Assembly (NCBI GenBank): GCA_016165875.1
Contig: JABBOT010000080.1
Location: 33,556,364-33,620,363, forward strand
Direction of reading: 5' to 3'
Source: Acanthopleura granulata
Lineage: Eukaryota; Mollusca; Polyplacophora; Chitonida; Chitonidae
DNA length: 64,000 bases
The notes under the pieces were generated by a model, which worked only from the letters and a program-made list of their open reading frames with translations, did not search any database and had not been told where the DNA came from. Each line of letters begins with the position of its first letter. Position 1 is the stretch's first letter. This document shows positions 20,406-31,963 of this stretch, piece after piece. The position numbers and the translations under genes are program-made.

Positions 20406-23400
20406 ATGTTGACACTACAGGCCGTGGTCTCAATTTCACTGGTGATAATTCCAGCTTATTCGGAAGTCGGTGCGTTATTTTTAGAAAATTTTAATAACAT
20501 TGTGTTAGTATTATGAATTTCAGAAACAAATTCTCTAATGTATCATAAGGTAAACGGCCAATGTCGCACTATGCAGAAGGCAATGATGGTAGTCACGCAT
20601 AAGCGGAGTTCCCTATTGTATGTATGAAACAGACACCATGTGTATAGCATTAATTTTATATTTATTTCACATTTTGTTAACTTGAACTGTTATAAATAAT
20701 GCAGATTATTGTCTGATTTCTACTTAGATTTGGAAACCATGGCTTTAGATTGTGTTAATTTCGACACGCTCTATATGATTATTTGGGGCCTTTGGTGTCA
20801 CATCCAAAGCTCAAAGGCATAGTTTTCACTTATATAGAGGTCTTTAACGTGATCAGCTGATTGATCTTGTCATTAACTGGACAGGTAAAATGAATATCTT
20901 TTTTTATAATCTATTTTGGGCTCTTCGTATTTAGGACACACATTTTAATATCATTAAAAAGGCGTTATGTGAAGCCCTGTCTTTAATGGGGACCGTCATT
21001 GCCCTGCAGTAGCACCGTTACGTCATTTTATTGAAATATATATAAATATTTCTTCCCCGGCTCATCGCCATGACGTCAAACTAAAGACAGCGCAACGTTA
21101 CAATAGAAACCAATACATTGTAATATTGTAAACGTGGCGCAGCAAGCAATTTTTGACGTAACAATGGCTCAAGGTCCTGCTTCACACTAGCGCCACCTCA
21201 CTTATGCCGCCATCCCATTATATATGAAACCCGCATAATCTCATAAAAAAACACCCATTCGTGCATCATATATAATTTTTGAAGGCGGCATATATTTTTC
21301 ATCCCGTGAGGTGGCGCTAGTGTGAAGCTGGACCTTGAGCCATTATTACGTCAAAAATTGATTGTTGCGAAACGTTTACAACACTAATATTTCTATTGGA
21401 ACGGAAACAAAATAATAATTAATTGTAGGTGTCCTGTGTAAAATAAACATGCACGAGTGAACGTTTCTTGATGTGAGATTGTAGTGGTTTTATGTTGTGG
21501 GATTAACGTTTTGTGTACAGAAACTCGAGCGGGTCTCGTCCAAGTGTTTCATGACGACTTCAGCAGACCCCTTGATCATACCAAATGGACCAATGAAATT
21601 GCTGCTAGTGGCTTTGGGGTAGGTATGGAGGGAAGTATAGAAGTACTTTTATATCGATATATACTAAATTATTTTATGGATTTATTTGTACGCCAATATT
21701 ATAGATTTCTTTTTGCCTTATAGGAGCATTTGTACATTATAAGTAAGTATGCTTCGGTTGAACGTCGTACTCAGCAATGTTTTCAATCATATGACGACGA
21801 GTTCTTAGAATGTATATATAGCGTGTCTTCTTGTGGCAGGGCGCCAGCGCAGCCAACACTTGGGCATCATGTCATAGACACTAGACATGACACATCATCC
21901 AGTCACAATGTACTGACACCGGGCCTACCAGTATTGTTTCCTTCTTCTAACCTCTCAATGCTGAGCGCCAAGCGAGGCACCAACAAGCACCATTTTTAGT
22001 CTTTGGTATGACCCCATCCGGGTTTAATCCCAGATCTCCTGGCCTTGAGGCGGACGCTCTAACCACCGAGCCACCGAGGCGGTTGGTGTGTATTATAGAG
22101 GCAATTGTGTGTTATAGGAGAATTTGTATACTAGAAGGAAAAAAGAAAGGAAAGCCTACTAAGAAAATATTTGTAGACTTCATTTGTTTTTTGGACACTA
22201 GAGAGACGGAGAGTGAACCCACAGGATAGGCCTACATACTTATAGACTGCCGATCGCAATAAATACTTTCTGAACCGGGGTGTAAATCTAAAACATCAAT
22301 TTCCAACTGCAATTGAAATACAAGAATATAGAAATCAAAAAAAAAAAAAAAAAATTGCTTCCCATGCCTATACCTAACATCAGAATCATTAATTTTTGTG
22401 CCAATATACTTGTATGCATGGGACATAATGAACCCGAGGTGGATATATATCTGAATGTTTTGACAGTGATTTCAGTCATTAAGCATATAATAAGGGGGAT
22501 TCTCACCAGTTCAGTCGTTGTCATTCTGGCTGTATGAAGATATATTAGGACCATAGGTCCCTGAAGCACAAAGGAAAAAATCGTATCTTAGTATACAATA
22601 ACGGGTGCAACGGTATTGATCTTAGTATACAATAACGGGGACAATTGGATTGACCTTAGTATACAATATCGGGTACCACGGTATTGATCTTAGTATATAA
22701 TAAGGGGAATAGCGGGATTGATGTTAGTGAACATAAATGGGCACAGCGGGATTGATGTTAGTGAACATAAATGGGCACAGCGGGATTGATGTTAGTGAAC
22801 ATAAATGGACATAGCGGGATTGATGTTAGTGAACATAAATGGGCACAGCGGGATTGATGTTAGTGAACATAAATGGGCACAGCGGTTGTGCACACTGAGT
22901 TATCGGCTCTGATGATTGTTCTGACGAAAACCACATGCCGTACATGTATGTAGAATGTAGATAACTTCGGTCCCTTTACTTTCAGAACGGCGAGTTTCAG
23001 ATCTACAGCCCGGAGACTCGGAACTGTTTTGTGAAGGACGGAATTCTCTATTTGAAACCGGTGAGTTATAATGGAAAATCCTAATGTATGCGTTCCTAAC
23101 TGTTCATTGTTATTGACATATCAATAGATACTGGGACAAATGCAGTGCTGAAGATGTCTTGTGGGCTATATGGCCGTGTCTGATATTAAGCACGTTTAAA
23201 ATCGAAAAAGTTATACACGGAATATCCACGGACAAGTGTCAGATAAAACAGTACGAAAATAACTGCTACAAAAGACCAACTTTTCATATCAATGTTCGAC
23301 AAAACTGAACGGTGCTTAACTGAACGTATGTCTGAGCATGCATCTTTTCTTGGCAAACTTTATTCACAAGTATTAACTCAGGAGACGAGAAGCAAAGGCA

Positions 23401-26400
23401 TGTTTAACCTACCTGTGGTGAAAATCGTAGAACAGACAATGTCCAACATTGGTAACCAATCATTGTTCAAACTATAGCATCTAAAGCATAAGAACCACTA
23501 CTTGAACAATGAGGTCCATGCAGGTGAATGTGTTTTGAATGTTACGCTGCTTGAATGGAATACAGCCCAGTCACACTGTTTTGCACGGATCCGAGCCGTA
23601 AAAGTCACATGCTGCAAAAGAAAAATATTGGTAATAAAAAAACACACACACTGTATTTAAAGTTTCCCATGTGTGTGTTTTTTAATACGTCATGCGCACG
23701 AAACCTTCACTAAGTCTTGCTCTGGAGAGAACTGACCAATAGAAACGCACAGTTATGACGTGAGCACGACTTAGTAAAGATCTCGTGCGCACGACATAAT
23801 AAAGATGTCGAGAGTACGAGATAATTGTTATGTCGTACGAACGACTTAGCAAAAATTTAAATACTGTTTGTGTTTTCTTTTTTTTATTACCACTATTTTT
23901 CTTTTGCAGCATGTCACTTTTACGGCTCCGTAGTTTTATCTTGTTTTGTACATTTTGAAGATTGATTTTCGAGTTGATGTCGAAATGATGATACTATAAA
24001 ATGAAGTCTTCGTCTTCTCTGGGATTTACTTGTTTGCCCTTGAGAGGAAGCTATTATAAATCATAATAATGTTTAAACAAAGTTTGCTTCAATACTTCTG
24101 CAAAGCTCTTGCCCTGTGATATAGTTGTTCAAGATGTACCGGTAGTACAAAAAGTTTTAAAAATCCGGCAATGTGTGTATTATATCACCTATATGTCCCG
24201 TTCTGCACGATTAGTTTGGTAGCACGTGGCTATTTAAAATAATCATAGGAAATATGCCAATGTTTTATGACTGCTGTTCACATGGCATCAATACAGACTC
24301 TGACAGTGGACAGATTCGGCAAAGACTTTCTTGAACATGGAATTCTGGATATAGAAAGTAAGTAACGTTACCACCTCTCCTTCTCTGTGTCTCTCTATCT
24401 CTCTCTATATATACATGTACATGAAGGCTATGCAGGCCTACATTGTAGCCTATGAAGAATGTTGAAGGAAACAAATACATAAATATAAATCACCAGATTC
24501 TAAAACTTGTCAGACGCCAAACATTAAGTAATAGTTGACACATCCGTCTATATATTTCGCAGACTTGTAGTATATGCGCATGTAACTGACATCTACCTTT
24601 CAAATGTTGTTCCCGTGTACACACATTGGATTTGTTTAGTACAACTCAACATTTTTATATCTCTGATTCATCAAATGTGTTTCAGAGACACCAAATGTAT
24701 AAAGTAAGTTGACATCTGCAGGGTTTTTAAATAATTTCATTTAATGTCGTTTTCCAGTTATTTAAGCTAAATTTACATGCTAGAAAACGCTGATGAGATT
24801 TCGTAAGATTACGCTACTTTACAATGAACACGGGTACATTTTCTGACTTGTGCCGTGAATTTATCTGTCAGTTTGTATTTTCACTTTGTATGAAATGAAA
24901 GACCACAAAAAATGAAATAAATAAATAAATAAAAATAAAAGGAAAAAAGAAACCAAAAAAGCAAAGAAACAAACAAACAAAAAAAAACCCCCAAAAACCC
25001 GACAGGAATGTTTATGCATGGCGCAGATGGAATAATTGACCTGTGTCTCATAAAATCGCGTCAAATTTGATGCGTTCCCGCTTTCTAAAATGCTAGTTTA
25101 GTAAGCTTGGCTTCCATAATTCGGTATCCAATACTGATAGGTGGGCCGTGTTTCAGAAACGTACGGCTCGTGCACGAGCAGCCATGGATGTTACCACGAC
25201 GCCAGTAAGGACGGGATCATCCAACCGGCCATGTCCTGTAAACTGAAGAGCACGGCGGCGATCCGCTACGGAAGGGTGGAAGTCTGGGCTAAGATGCCCA
25301 AGGGGGACTGGCTCTGGCCAGGTGAGCTATACCTTAGCTATCTAAATTGATAAAACGCTAATATCATCTGTACTGAAGTTTAACAAGGTCGTTGTTAGTA
25401 TTCTTCTTTAGCGCTACTAGTCGAAGGCCAGCAGTGGTTATGTATTAGCAAGTTGTCCGGCGTCCATCCGTCTGTCTGTCTGACGTCTGTTAACTTTTCC
25501 TTCAAAACGCTAATCCTCCTACAGTTTTTGTCCGATTTACACGAAACTTGGATCAAGTGTAGACGGCGTCAAGGTACATATAATTCGTGGTATCGATTTT
25601 ATTTTTCGATGATCCGTTGTCCCTTTGCCTGTCCGTTTATCCAGTTTATGTTAACATACCTGTACATCTTTCAAAACGCGACTCCTCCTACAGTTTTTGT
25701 CCAGTTTCAAGGAAAGTGTTAAAATGTAGGGTATATCAAAATACATAAATTGTAGTATCGATTTTCCATTCCGATGATCGGTTGTCTGTCTGTCTGTTCA
25801 TCCAGCATATGTTAACATTTCTTTCAAATCCATATCACAAACATAAAAATTCTAAAATTGCTTTGGGAGTTTTGTTGGTAAATCGGCCGCTTCGACCACT
25901 GGTGGCCGATTCTGTGTCATTTGGAGGATTCGATGTGACAACGTCGTATGAGCTAAGAAGCTGTAACCAAGGCCACGGACGCCATCGACAATCAAAGACA
26001 TCATTCTGTTGTAGTCATAGGACGCGAACGAAATGATATATGTATACATCAGTGGACTCGAACTTCTGCAGTGGCTGTACTAATGAGGATTCAGTCTGTC
26101 TACCGTTTAGTTTACCATACAAAAATGGGGTGTCACATATAACCTCAGGTTCTGAAATGTTCTCAACCTTGCAGTAATATTCAGAAAGGTCCATAAACAG
26201 AGCAGCTCTGTATGATATGTGAGGGCGCTTCCGGAAAGCGGTCATTGGCCTAAAGTCTAAAGCGCCGCCATGGACTGACTCATAGTGTAAATGTACGCTG
26301 ACATGGCCATCAGGGATGGCCTAACGTTACGATTGCTTTTGGGAAATTACTCCCTATTGTTCGGTGGCAATGTTACATCGTTTTAGATCATTGGCTGCAA

Positions 26401-29400
26401 AGTTCAATGCAGTTTTGAACAGTGTGTTATAATGTCAGAGGAGCCTTCTACCCTGCAATGCGGCGAATGTTTTGCAGTGCTTATGGTACATGTCTCAGGA
26501 GATACATGATCATATGGTACATGTCACAGGAGATACATCATCATGTGGTACATGTCTCAGGGGATACATGATCATATGGTACATGTCACAGGAGATACAT
26601 GATCATATGGTACATGTCACAGGAGATACATGATCATATAGTAAATGTCTCAGGAGATACATGATCATATGGTACATGTTACTGGAGATACATGGTCATT
26701 GTTGCAAAGTCAAAGCACCCTTCTTGTCCTTGGGGCCTCGCTGGCTGAGGTGGTTAAAGCCTGGCTTGCTGCGACCATGGGGACCACTGACGTCGCGTGT
26801 TCCAATCCAGACCTCAATGTTTTTAATGCTGCGGTATTAAGTCAAGATGTACCCGGCGGAAGTCAATGGTTTTCTTCAGGCTCTCTCGTTTCCTCCACCC
26901 ATCAACTCAACCAGCTTCATAGAAGTGAAGGATTCTTGAGTATAAGGCGTAAAACAAAAGTCAATGAATCAGTCAGTCATTGAAAGAACACTGAGAGAGA
27001 CGTAACAAGAAAAACAATACAGATGGACACTAGACAAAGTGAATGTGTGAAATGCATTTCTTAAATACCTCAGCTCTTTTGTCATGTTTAATTTGTTTTT
27101 GTCCTCCACGCATAAAGCCATCTGGTTGGTACCCAGGGACAAAGTGTACGGGGTGTGGCCTCGTTCTGGGGAGATTGACATAGCTGAACTCAGAGGTACG
27201 TACGTTGCCCTATGCAACTGTGCAAATATCGAGGATTAGGAATTATACATAAGTGAAAATCTCAATTCAGGTAAATATTGAAGATTAGACATTACATATA
27301 CGGGAAAATCTCGATTCAGGATACCTGAACTGACTAAAACAGCGTTTCTGGGTAAACATTTTAACCTTTGTCTGAGAATCAAAAAGTAACAAGAGTCTAG
27401 TCACCGCTGTTAGTACAGAGACAGGCGACTAGGACGCCATACAGGAATAAACATCCTGACCCTGACTTACCTGCTTATTTGTTTGGTGTATAAAGGCATG
27501 GGCCTCTATTTAAGAATTTCTGACTTTTGATGTATTCCTTAAAACACTTATACGTTGTGTAATCATGTGCAACTTTAGACAAATAAAATGAATGATGGTT
27601 GTACACCAAATGTGTCACAAATCCGTCGATTTGGCGGCAGAGGGGGGAGGGGATGATACAATGAGAGGTTCTTTTTAATTTCCCAAAGAGAAATCAGTGT
27701 TTTATTCTAGCGTACCAGATACGGGTTTAATGCAAGCTTACAATACTTCTCCTTTTTAATTAATGTTAAAATTTTTCTATCTTTTCCGACCAGGCAACCT
27801 ACATAACACAGGAGGGACCCCTAATCAGGTTTCATCCACCATCCATTTTGGTACGGATTGGCAGCATGGTCACAGGCAGATCTCACACACGCAGTAAGTC
27901 ACAACAGACAGTCAGTGTGACCTGTCACCCCACCATCCATTTTGGTACGGATTGGCCGCATGGTCACAGGCAGATCTCACACACGCAGTAAGTCACAACA
28001 GACAGTCAGTGTGAGCTGTCACCCCACCATCCATTTTGGTACGGATTGACCGCATGGTCACAGGCAGATCTCACACACGCAGTAAGTCACAACAGACAGT
28101 CAGTGTGAGCTGTCACTCCACCATCCATTTTGGTACGGATTGGCCGCATGGTCACAGGCAGATCTCACACACGCAGTAAGTCACAACAGACAGTCAGTGT
28201 GACCTGTCACCCCACCATCCATTTTGGTACGGATTGGCAGCATGGTCACAGGCAGATCTCACACACGCAGTAAGTCACAACAGACAGTCAGTGTGAGCTG
28301 TCACCCCACCATCCATTTTGGTACGGATTGGCCGCATGGTCACAGGCAGATCTCACACACGCAGTAAGTCACAACCGACAGTCAGTGTGAGCTGTCACCC
28401 CACCATCCATTTTGGTACGGAATGGCCGCATGGTCACAGGCAGATCTCACACACGCAGTAAGTCACAACAAACAGTCAGTGTGAGCTGTCACTCCACCAT
28501 CTATACTGGTACATGCAGATCTCACACACAGACAGTCGCTGCGAAATAGTATGGATTGAAGGCATATTGGCAGCTTTTCGCCTGGTAATAAAAGGAGAAA
28601 AAGATCTATTTTTGCTATATGTACGTTTACAGCATTAATGTTCAGAAAAATGTGGGGTTTTTTTGCCAGATGCCTTTACTGCTGTAATATTCAAAAAGAT
28701 CTTGTCATATTTACTTTTTCAACTTTTCAACTTTCAGAAAATGCTATATTTTTTATATTTACATCTATATATAAAGTTCAGAGAGTGCTCTCTTTTACAA
28801 TATGTCTTTAATACTGTAACGTTCAGAAAGTGCTCCCTTTTGCCTTGTCCCTTTATAAGTGCTCATAACCTTCAAAAAGTGCTCTCTTTTTTACCCTATT
28901 CCTTTACAAGTATTCATAACTTTCAGGGAGTGCTGTCTTTTACCCTATGCCTGTACAAGTATCCATAACTTTCAGGGAGTGCTCTCTTTTACAATATGCC
29001 TTTACAAGTGTCCATAACGTTCAAGGAGTGCTCTCTTTTACAATATGCCTTTAATACGGTAACGTTCAAAAATGCTCTCTTTTGCCCTGTGCCTTTACAA
29101 GTGTCCATAACGTTCAGAAAGTGCTCTCTTTTGCCACATGCCTTTACTAATGTCCATAACGTTCAGAGAGTGCTCTTTTTTACAATATGCCTTAAAAACT
29201 GTAACGTTCTCTAAAGTGTAAAGTGCTCTCTATTGCCATATGCCTTTACAAGTGTTCATAATGGTCGGAAAGTGCTCTTTTGCCACTATCTTTGACGTCT
29301 GGGAAGGCCAGAATGTCATATTTTTATGAACCCATTCTTAGTTGAAAATGTTACACATTAAGATGTTTCCTCCTGGTTGGATAATTCAACTCTATTAGTC

Positions 29401-31963
29401 TCTACCGTATGTCACATGTATGTGAGATATACATGTCAGTGGGCGTCAATTGCCAACATCGTGTGTTTTTTTCCACTTTTTTTCAGCTGGAATGGTCATT
29501 CATACGCTAGAGACTTTCACAAATTTGTCATGGATTGGACTCCTTCTCATATCTAGTAAGTATCACAGCAGTATAGCTGAATGCCTTAAGGAATTGTGCA
29601 CTCCCTTTCGCATGAACTAGAAACAGTGTTTTTGTTTTTTTGTTTTTTTCCCCACATGATATGGTTCGCTAACTTCTTCTTTGGATGAAGAGTGCTGATT
29701 TACACTATAGTATAGCTAGCTCTGTTTGAGATATCAAAGAAAGAAATAGCTGTATGCAATTAGAACCGTCCTTGCATTTCCTATATTATCTTAGCATTAC
29801 AGTAGGATTTGCGTCGGCATACGTTTTGAATGCTATGCACATATGAAAATTAAGCGCCTTGCTTTAAAGAGACATGATCGCCCAAAACTTAAATGTAAAT
29901 TTAAAAATTTTTAAACAAATTCTGATTGGGACGTCTTAACGAAGTTTTGAAATTCATTCATAAAATAAATCAGTCACGTTGAAATAAAAATTATTCATTT
30001 AGTGTGTAGCTTGTACGAGCGCGGACAAGTTCTGTCGTTATTCGAATTCAACAGAAAGAGGGAGGGCCATATTCGACGTTTAACACCGCCACAAGAACAA
30101 CAACATTGCACCCACCTATCAAGCAGTATAGTTTTGCGACAACTGAGCATCAATTACAACTCTAGATTTGCTTGTCAACCTGCTGAGCTCTCTTTTATGC
30201 CTCTTTTCGGCAGATCCTGCTAGCAACAAATCGTAAGTCCTTCTCTTATGGGTGTCATCAGCCACGTCTGTAGTCAGAAACACATTCGTCGAAACTCGAG
30301 TTTCTTGAATTTTATGAGCGCTGCCTTTAAGTTCCTCAAATTTATCACACCCCTGCCTCTCAAATTAGACATGTAAATTAAATTCCTAATAATCCAACTA
30401 ACCTAGGCGTCTAAACCGACATTCATTTTTCTGCCGTCAACCAAAGTGGACGTTCCTGGTCAGTAATCGCATGACCAGTTTCCATTAAGAAATTAAGAAA
30501 GTATATAGTATAAAAATTTAAGATGGATTCATGCAAAGAAGGACAGTCAACAGTTTTCACTGAAGAAGAAACGAGGCAATGAATGTTCTCATCGGGTGAA
30601 TAAAATCAATATCCAAATCGTGTACCATTTCAGTATATATGGTGTCGATTAGTAAATATGTTGGTGAAATATGTATCTCCCTTGTCCTTTATTGCAGCTG
30701 TTAATATATCCATGGTGATCATATTCAACACGACGAACCTTGGATTAAGCGGAAATTGTCAAAATTATGAAGCAAAGTCCCCGAGATTCGGGACACTCCG
30801 GACGTGTATACAAACAGGAGAGGTGTATTCATTGTAAAATTTCAGAAACTTGAGTGAAGGTGTTCGATAGAATATCCTTGGTACAATGGTTTTTTGCAGT
30901 AATAACTTGTGATGTTGATTGAAATCATCACACAACTCACAGGTTCTAACAAATGCGACAAGTAGAGATATGTATACGCCATACGCAGGGATAATTCACT
31001 ATATCAAAATAAAAACTATTCGTCTTGTTGTAAAGTCGGTGTGACAGGAAGCCGTTGTGGTCTTTGTACATGTAAAGGTACATGTCCAGGGAAGATGTGC
31101 CATCTGGAGGAACCAAGCAGCGGAAAACTGTGACACTGTTCATCACTGTTATGTCTTAATTTTTCAGTATTTCAATTGATGATCGCATGATACTGAATGC
31201 CACAACGCCACCTGACGGCTATTTCCATCATTATCTCTCCGGAAACACCATCTACACTAAAGGCGGGAAGGATGCTCCATTTGATAGAGAAGTATTAACA
31301 CGATAATGGTCCACTGATCGAAAGTCCTTGGATTATGAGAAATTTATTTTCGTAGTTTTGCCTTGTTTAGGTTAAAATTTAAATGGTAAAGCATTTTTGA
31401 TTGGCTCTAACTGAACAAACTCAAATAGCATTTTTATTTTTTAGTGGTTTGGACAACAAATGTCTTCAACCTGAATAACGGCAGGCGATGATGTAACTGT
31501 CCAAAGTGTCACAACGGTTCAAAATATCACGGTGAGCCATGTCTGGTGATGTTTTTGGGTGTTATGACATGTTTGGAACTTTACAAAAAAAACAAGGACA
31601 CAAAGCCGACTACGAGGATCGACACATAAATTCCAGTGCATGCAAACATACAGTCTTATATTTGGCGTATATACGGCCGATTTAGGAAAGCATTTTAGTT
31701 ATCACTTGGCAGATTCACAATTCCCTCACTGCGTTCACTCTTTTCAGTTTTACATGATCCTGAACGTGGCTGTGGGTGGCACCAAAGGCTGGTTCCAAGA
31801 AAAGGCTAAAAACACACCTTACCCCAAGCCCTGGTTAAACAGTGACAGTCATACAAGAGCCATGGAGAAGTTCTGGGCGGCCAGGGACAAGTGGTATCCC
31901 ACCTGGCATGGGGACGATGCCGCGATGCAAGTGAAGTCTGTCACTATGTGGACGTACAAGTAA
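20406..31963 (+). CDS. secreted GH16 beta-1,3-glucanase / glucan-binding-like protein, copy A (10 exons, 349 aa)
   Basis: Probably hydrolyses or binds beta-1,3-glucan (laminarin or fungal glucan) outside the cell. Exons: 20406-20469, 21521-21618, 22986-23060, 24297-24357, 25157-25321, 27118-27195, 27794-27893, 29487-29555, 31168-31291, 31748-31963; GT/AG junctions and phases fit and the frame is open to TAA. Residues 1-19 form a signal peptide (MLTLQAVVSISLVIIPAYS). The mature protein starts directly with GH16 sequence (VFHDDF); no CBM39-like extension is seen. The catalytic motif GEIDIAE gives E173 (nucleophile), D175 and E178 (acid/base) by GH16 family knowledge. Other family segments are RYGRVEVWAKMPKGDWLWPA, IHFGTDW, FVMDWT, APFDREF and LNVAVGGTKGW. 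The intact motif favours enzyme over pure receptor. It is a tandem paralogue of the gene at 33205. Introns hold fold-backs and minisatellites, including repeated copies of exon 7 sequence. Confidence 0.94.
21094..21403. mobile_element. 310-bp fold-back (long inverted repeat) element in GH16 copy A intron 1
   Basis: The left arm begins near 21094 (aacgttacaatagaaa) and runs through 'caatttttgacgtaacaatg' and 'ctcaaggtcctgcttcacac' to 'tagcgccacctca' (about 21200). The right arm is the reverse complement with few mismatches, from 'tgaggtggcgctagtgtgaa' to 'tttctattggaacg' ending near 21403. The spacer is about 100 bp and non-coding. The structure fits a MITE or foldback DNA transposon without internal protein; the family is not recognised. 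Confidence 0.8.
21745..22090 (-). repeat. second tRNA-like SINE family, inverted
   Basis: Read on the minus strand the head is a tRNA-like promoter: an A-box-like tggctcggtggttagagc stretch and a B-box-like 'gggattaaaccc' near 22020-22075. The tail ends near a degenerate 'ttgctgagtacgacgt'. The middle differs from the common SINE of the window, so this looks like a separate family sharing the 3' region. Confidence 0.65.
22582..22887 (+). repeat. 34-bp minisatellite, 9 copies (GH16 copy A intron 2)
   Basis: Nine contiguous 34-bp units of the form gatNttagtNNacaNtaaNg plus 14 more bases. The first four are the 'cttagtatacaataacgggt' variant and the last five the 'gttagtgaacataaatgggc' variant, showing two successive amplification waves. 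There are no spacers. Confidence 0.9.
23591..23930. mobile_element. 340-bp fold-back element in GH16 copy A intron 3
   Basis: Terminal inverted repeats of about 75 bp: the left arm starts ccgagccgtaaaagtcacat (23591) and runs through 'gctgcaaaagaaaaatattg' and 'gtaataaaaaaacacac'; the right arm is its reverse complement, ending tacggctccg at 23930. The interior has smaller palindromes and repeated words such as 'tcgtgcgcacgacataat', 'gtcgagagtacgagataa' and 'tatgtcgtacgaacgactta'. It is non-coding and most likely a MITE-like DNA transposon. Confidence 0.8.
24898..24996 (+). repeat. A-rich low-complexity tract
   Basis: (AAAT)n and A-rich sequence in GH16 copy A intron 4. It could be an orphan retroelement tail; no body was recognised. 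Confidence 0.6.
25455..25840 (+). repeat. tandem direct repeat, about 169-bp period (GH16 copy A intron 5)
   Basis: 'ttcaaaacgctaatcctcct' near 25501 recurs as 'tcaaaacgcgactcctccta' at 25671. Both are followed by 'acagtttttgtcc', 'gtatcgatttt' and 'cgatgatc' blocks, and a partial third copy ('atgttaacatttctttcaaa') follows. Non-coding. Confidence 0.75.
26486..26702 (+). repeat. 31-bp minisatellite, 7 copies (GH16 copy A intron 5)
   Basis: Seven contiguous units of 31 bp built on gtacatgtcNcaggagatac plus atgatcatatg. Units are almost identical and there is no spacer sequence. Confidence 0.9.
26727..26972 (+). repeat. SINE of another subfamily
   Basis: A tRNA-like head (ggcctcgctggctgaggtgg, then a B-box-like 'gtgttccaatcc') with a body distinct from the common SINE. 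It ends 'agaagtgaaggattcttgag', 'tataaggcgtaaaac' and an imperfect tail. The copy at 45,625 is similar. Confidence 0.7.
27835..28545 (+). repeat. 94-bp minisatellite containing the exon 7 / intron 7 junction of GH16 copy A
   Basis: 'atccattttggtacggattg' starts at 27841, 27935, 28029, 28123, 28217, 28311 and 28405, an exact 94-bp period, with a decayed eighth unit from 28499. Each unit holds the 3' part of coding exon 7 (encoding TIHFGTDW and HGHRQISHT), its splice donor 'gcagtaagtcac' and about 40 bp of intron. Only the first unit follows the genuine acceptor (exon 7, 27794-27893). The equivalent exon in the second GH16 gene (38360-38459) is single, so the array arose after the gene duplication. 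Confidence 0.93.
28640..29290 (+). repeat. degenerate tandem array, about 49-bp unit (GH16 copy A intron 7)
   Basis: About twelve imperfect units built on 'gttcagaaagtgctctcttt' plus 'atgcctttacaagtgtccat'; the best adjacent units are 49 bp apart (around 28,920-29,020). Open frames across it are products of the repeat, not genes. Confidence 0.8.
29900..30270 (+). repeat. unclassified interspersed repeat, copy 1
   Basis: Shares long stretches with 62390-62955: 'taaacaaattctgattg', 'cgttattcgaattcaaca', 'cgacgtttaacaccgcc', 'gcacccacctatcaagca', 'caattacaactctaga' and 'cttgcttgtcaac'. It lies in GH16 copy A intron 8. Just upstream is 'ctttaaagagacatg', similar in inverted sense to 'catgtccctttaa' at the far end of copy 2, suggesting terminal inverted repeats. 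No protein is recognised. Confidence 0.65.

Noticed and set aside
22582..22887. CRISPR-like regular repeat
   Set aside because: Units are contiguous with no unique spacers and lie in a eukaryotic intron; it is a minisatellite.
26486..26702. CRISPR-like regular repeat
   Set aside because: 31-bp units without spacers; minisatellite.
28663..29214. Repetitive open frames across the 49-bp array
   Set aside because: The repeated peptides come from the tandem repeat; no start context, splice signals or domain.
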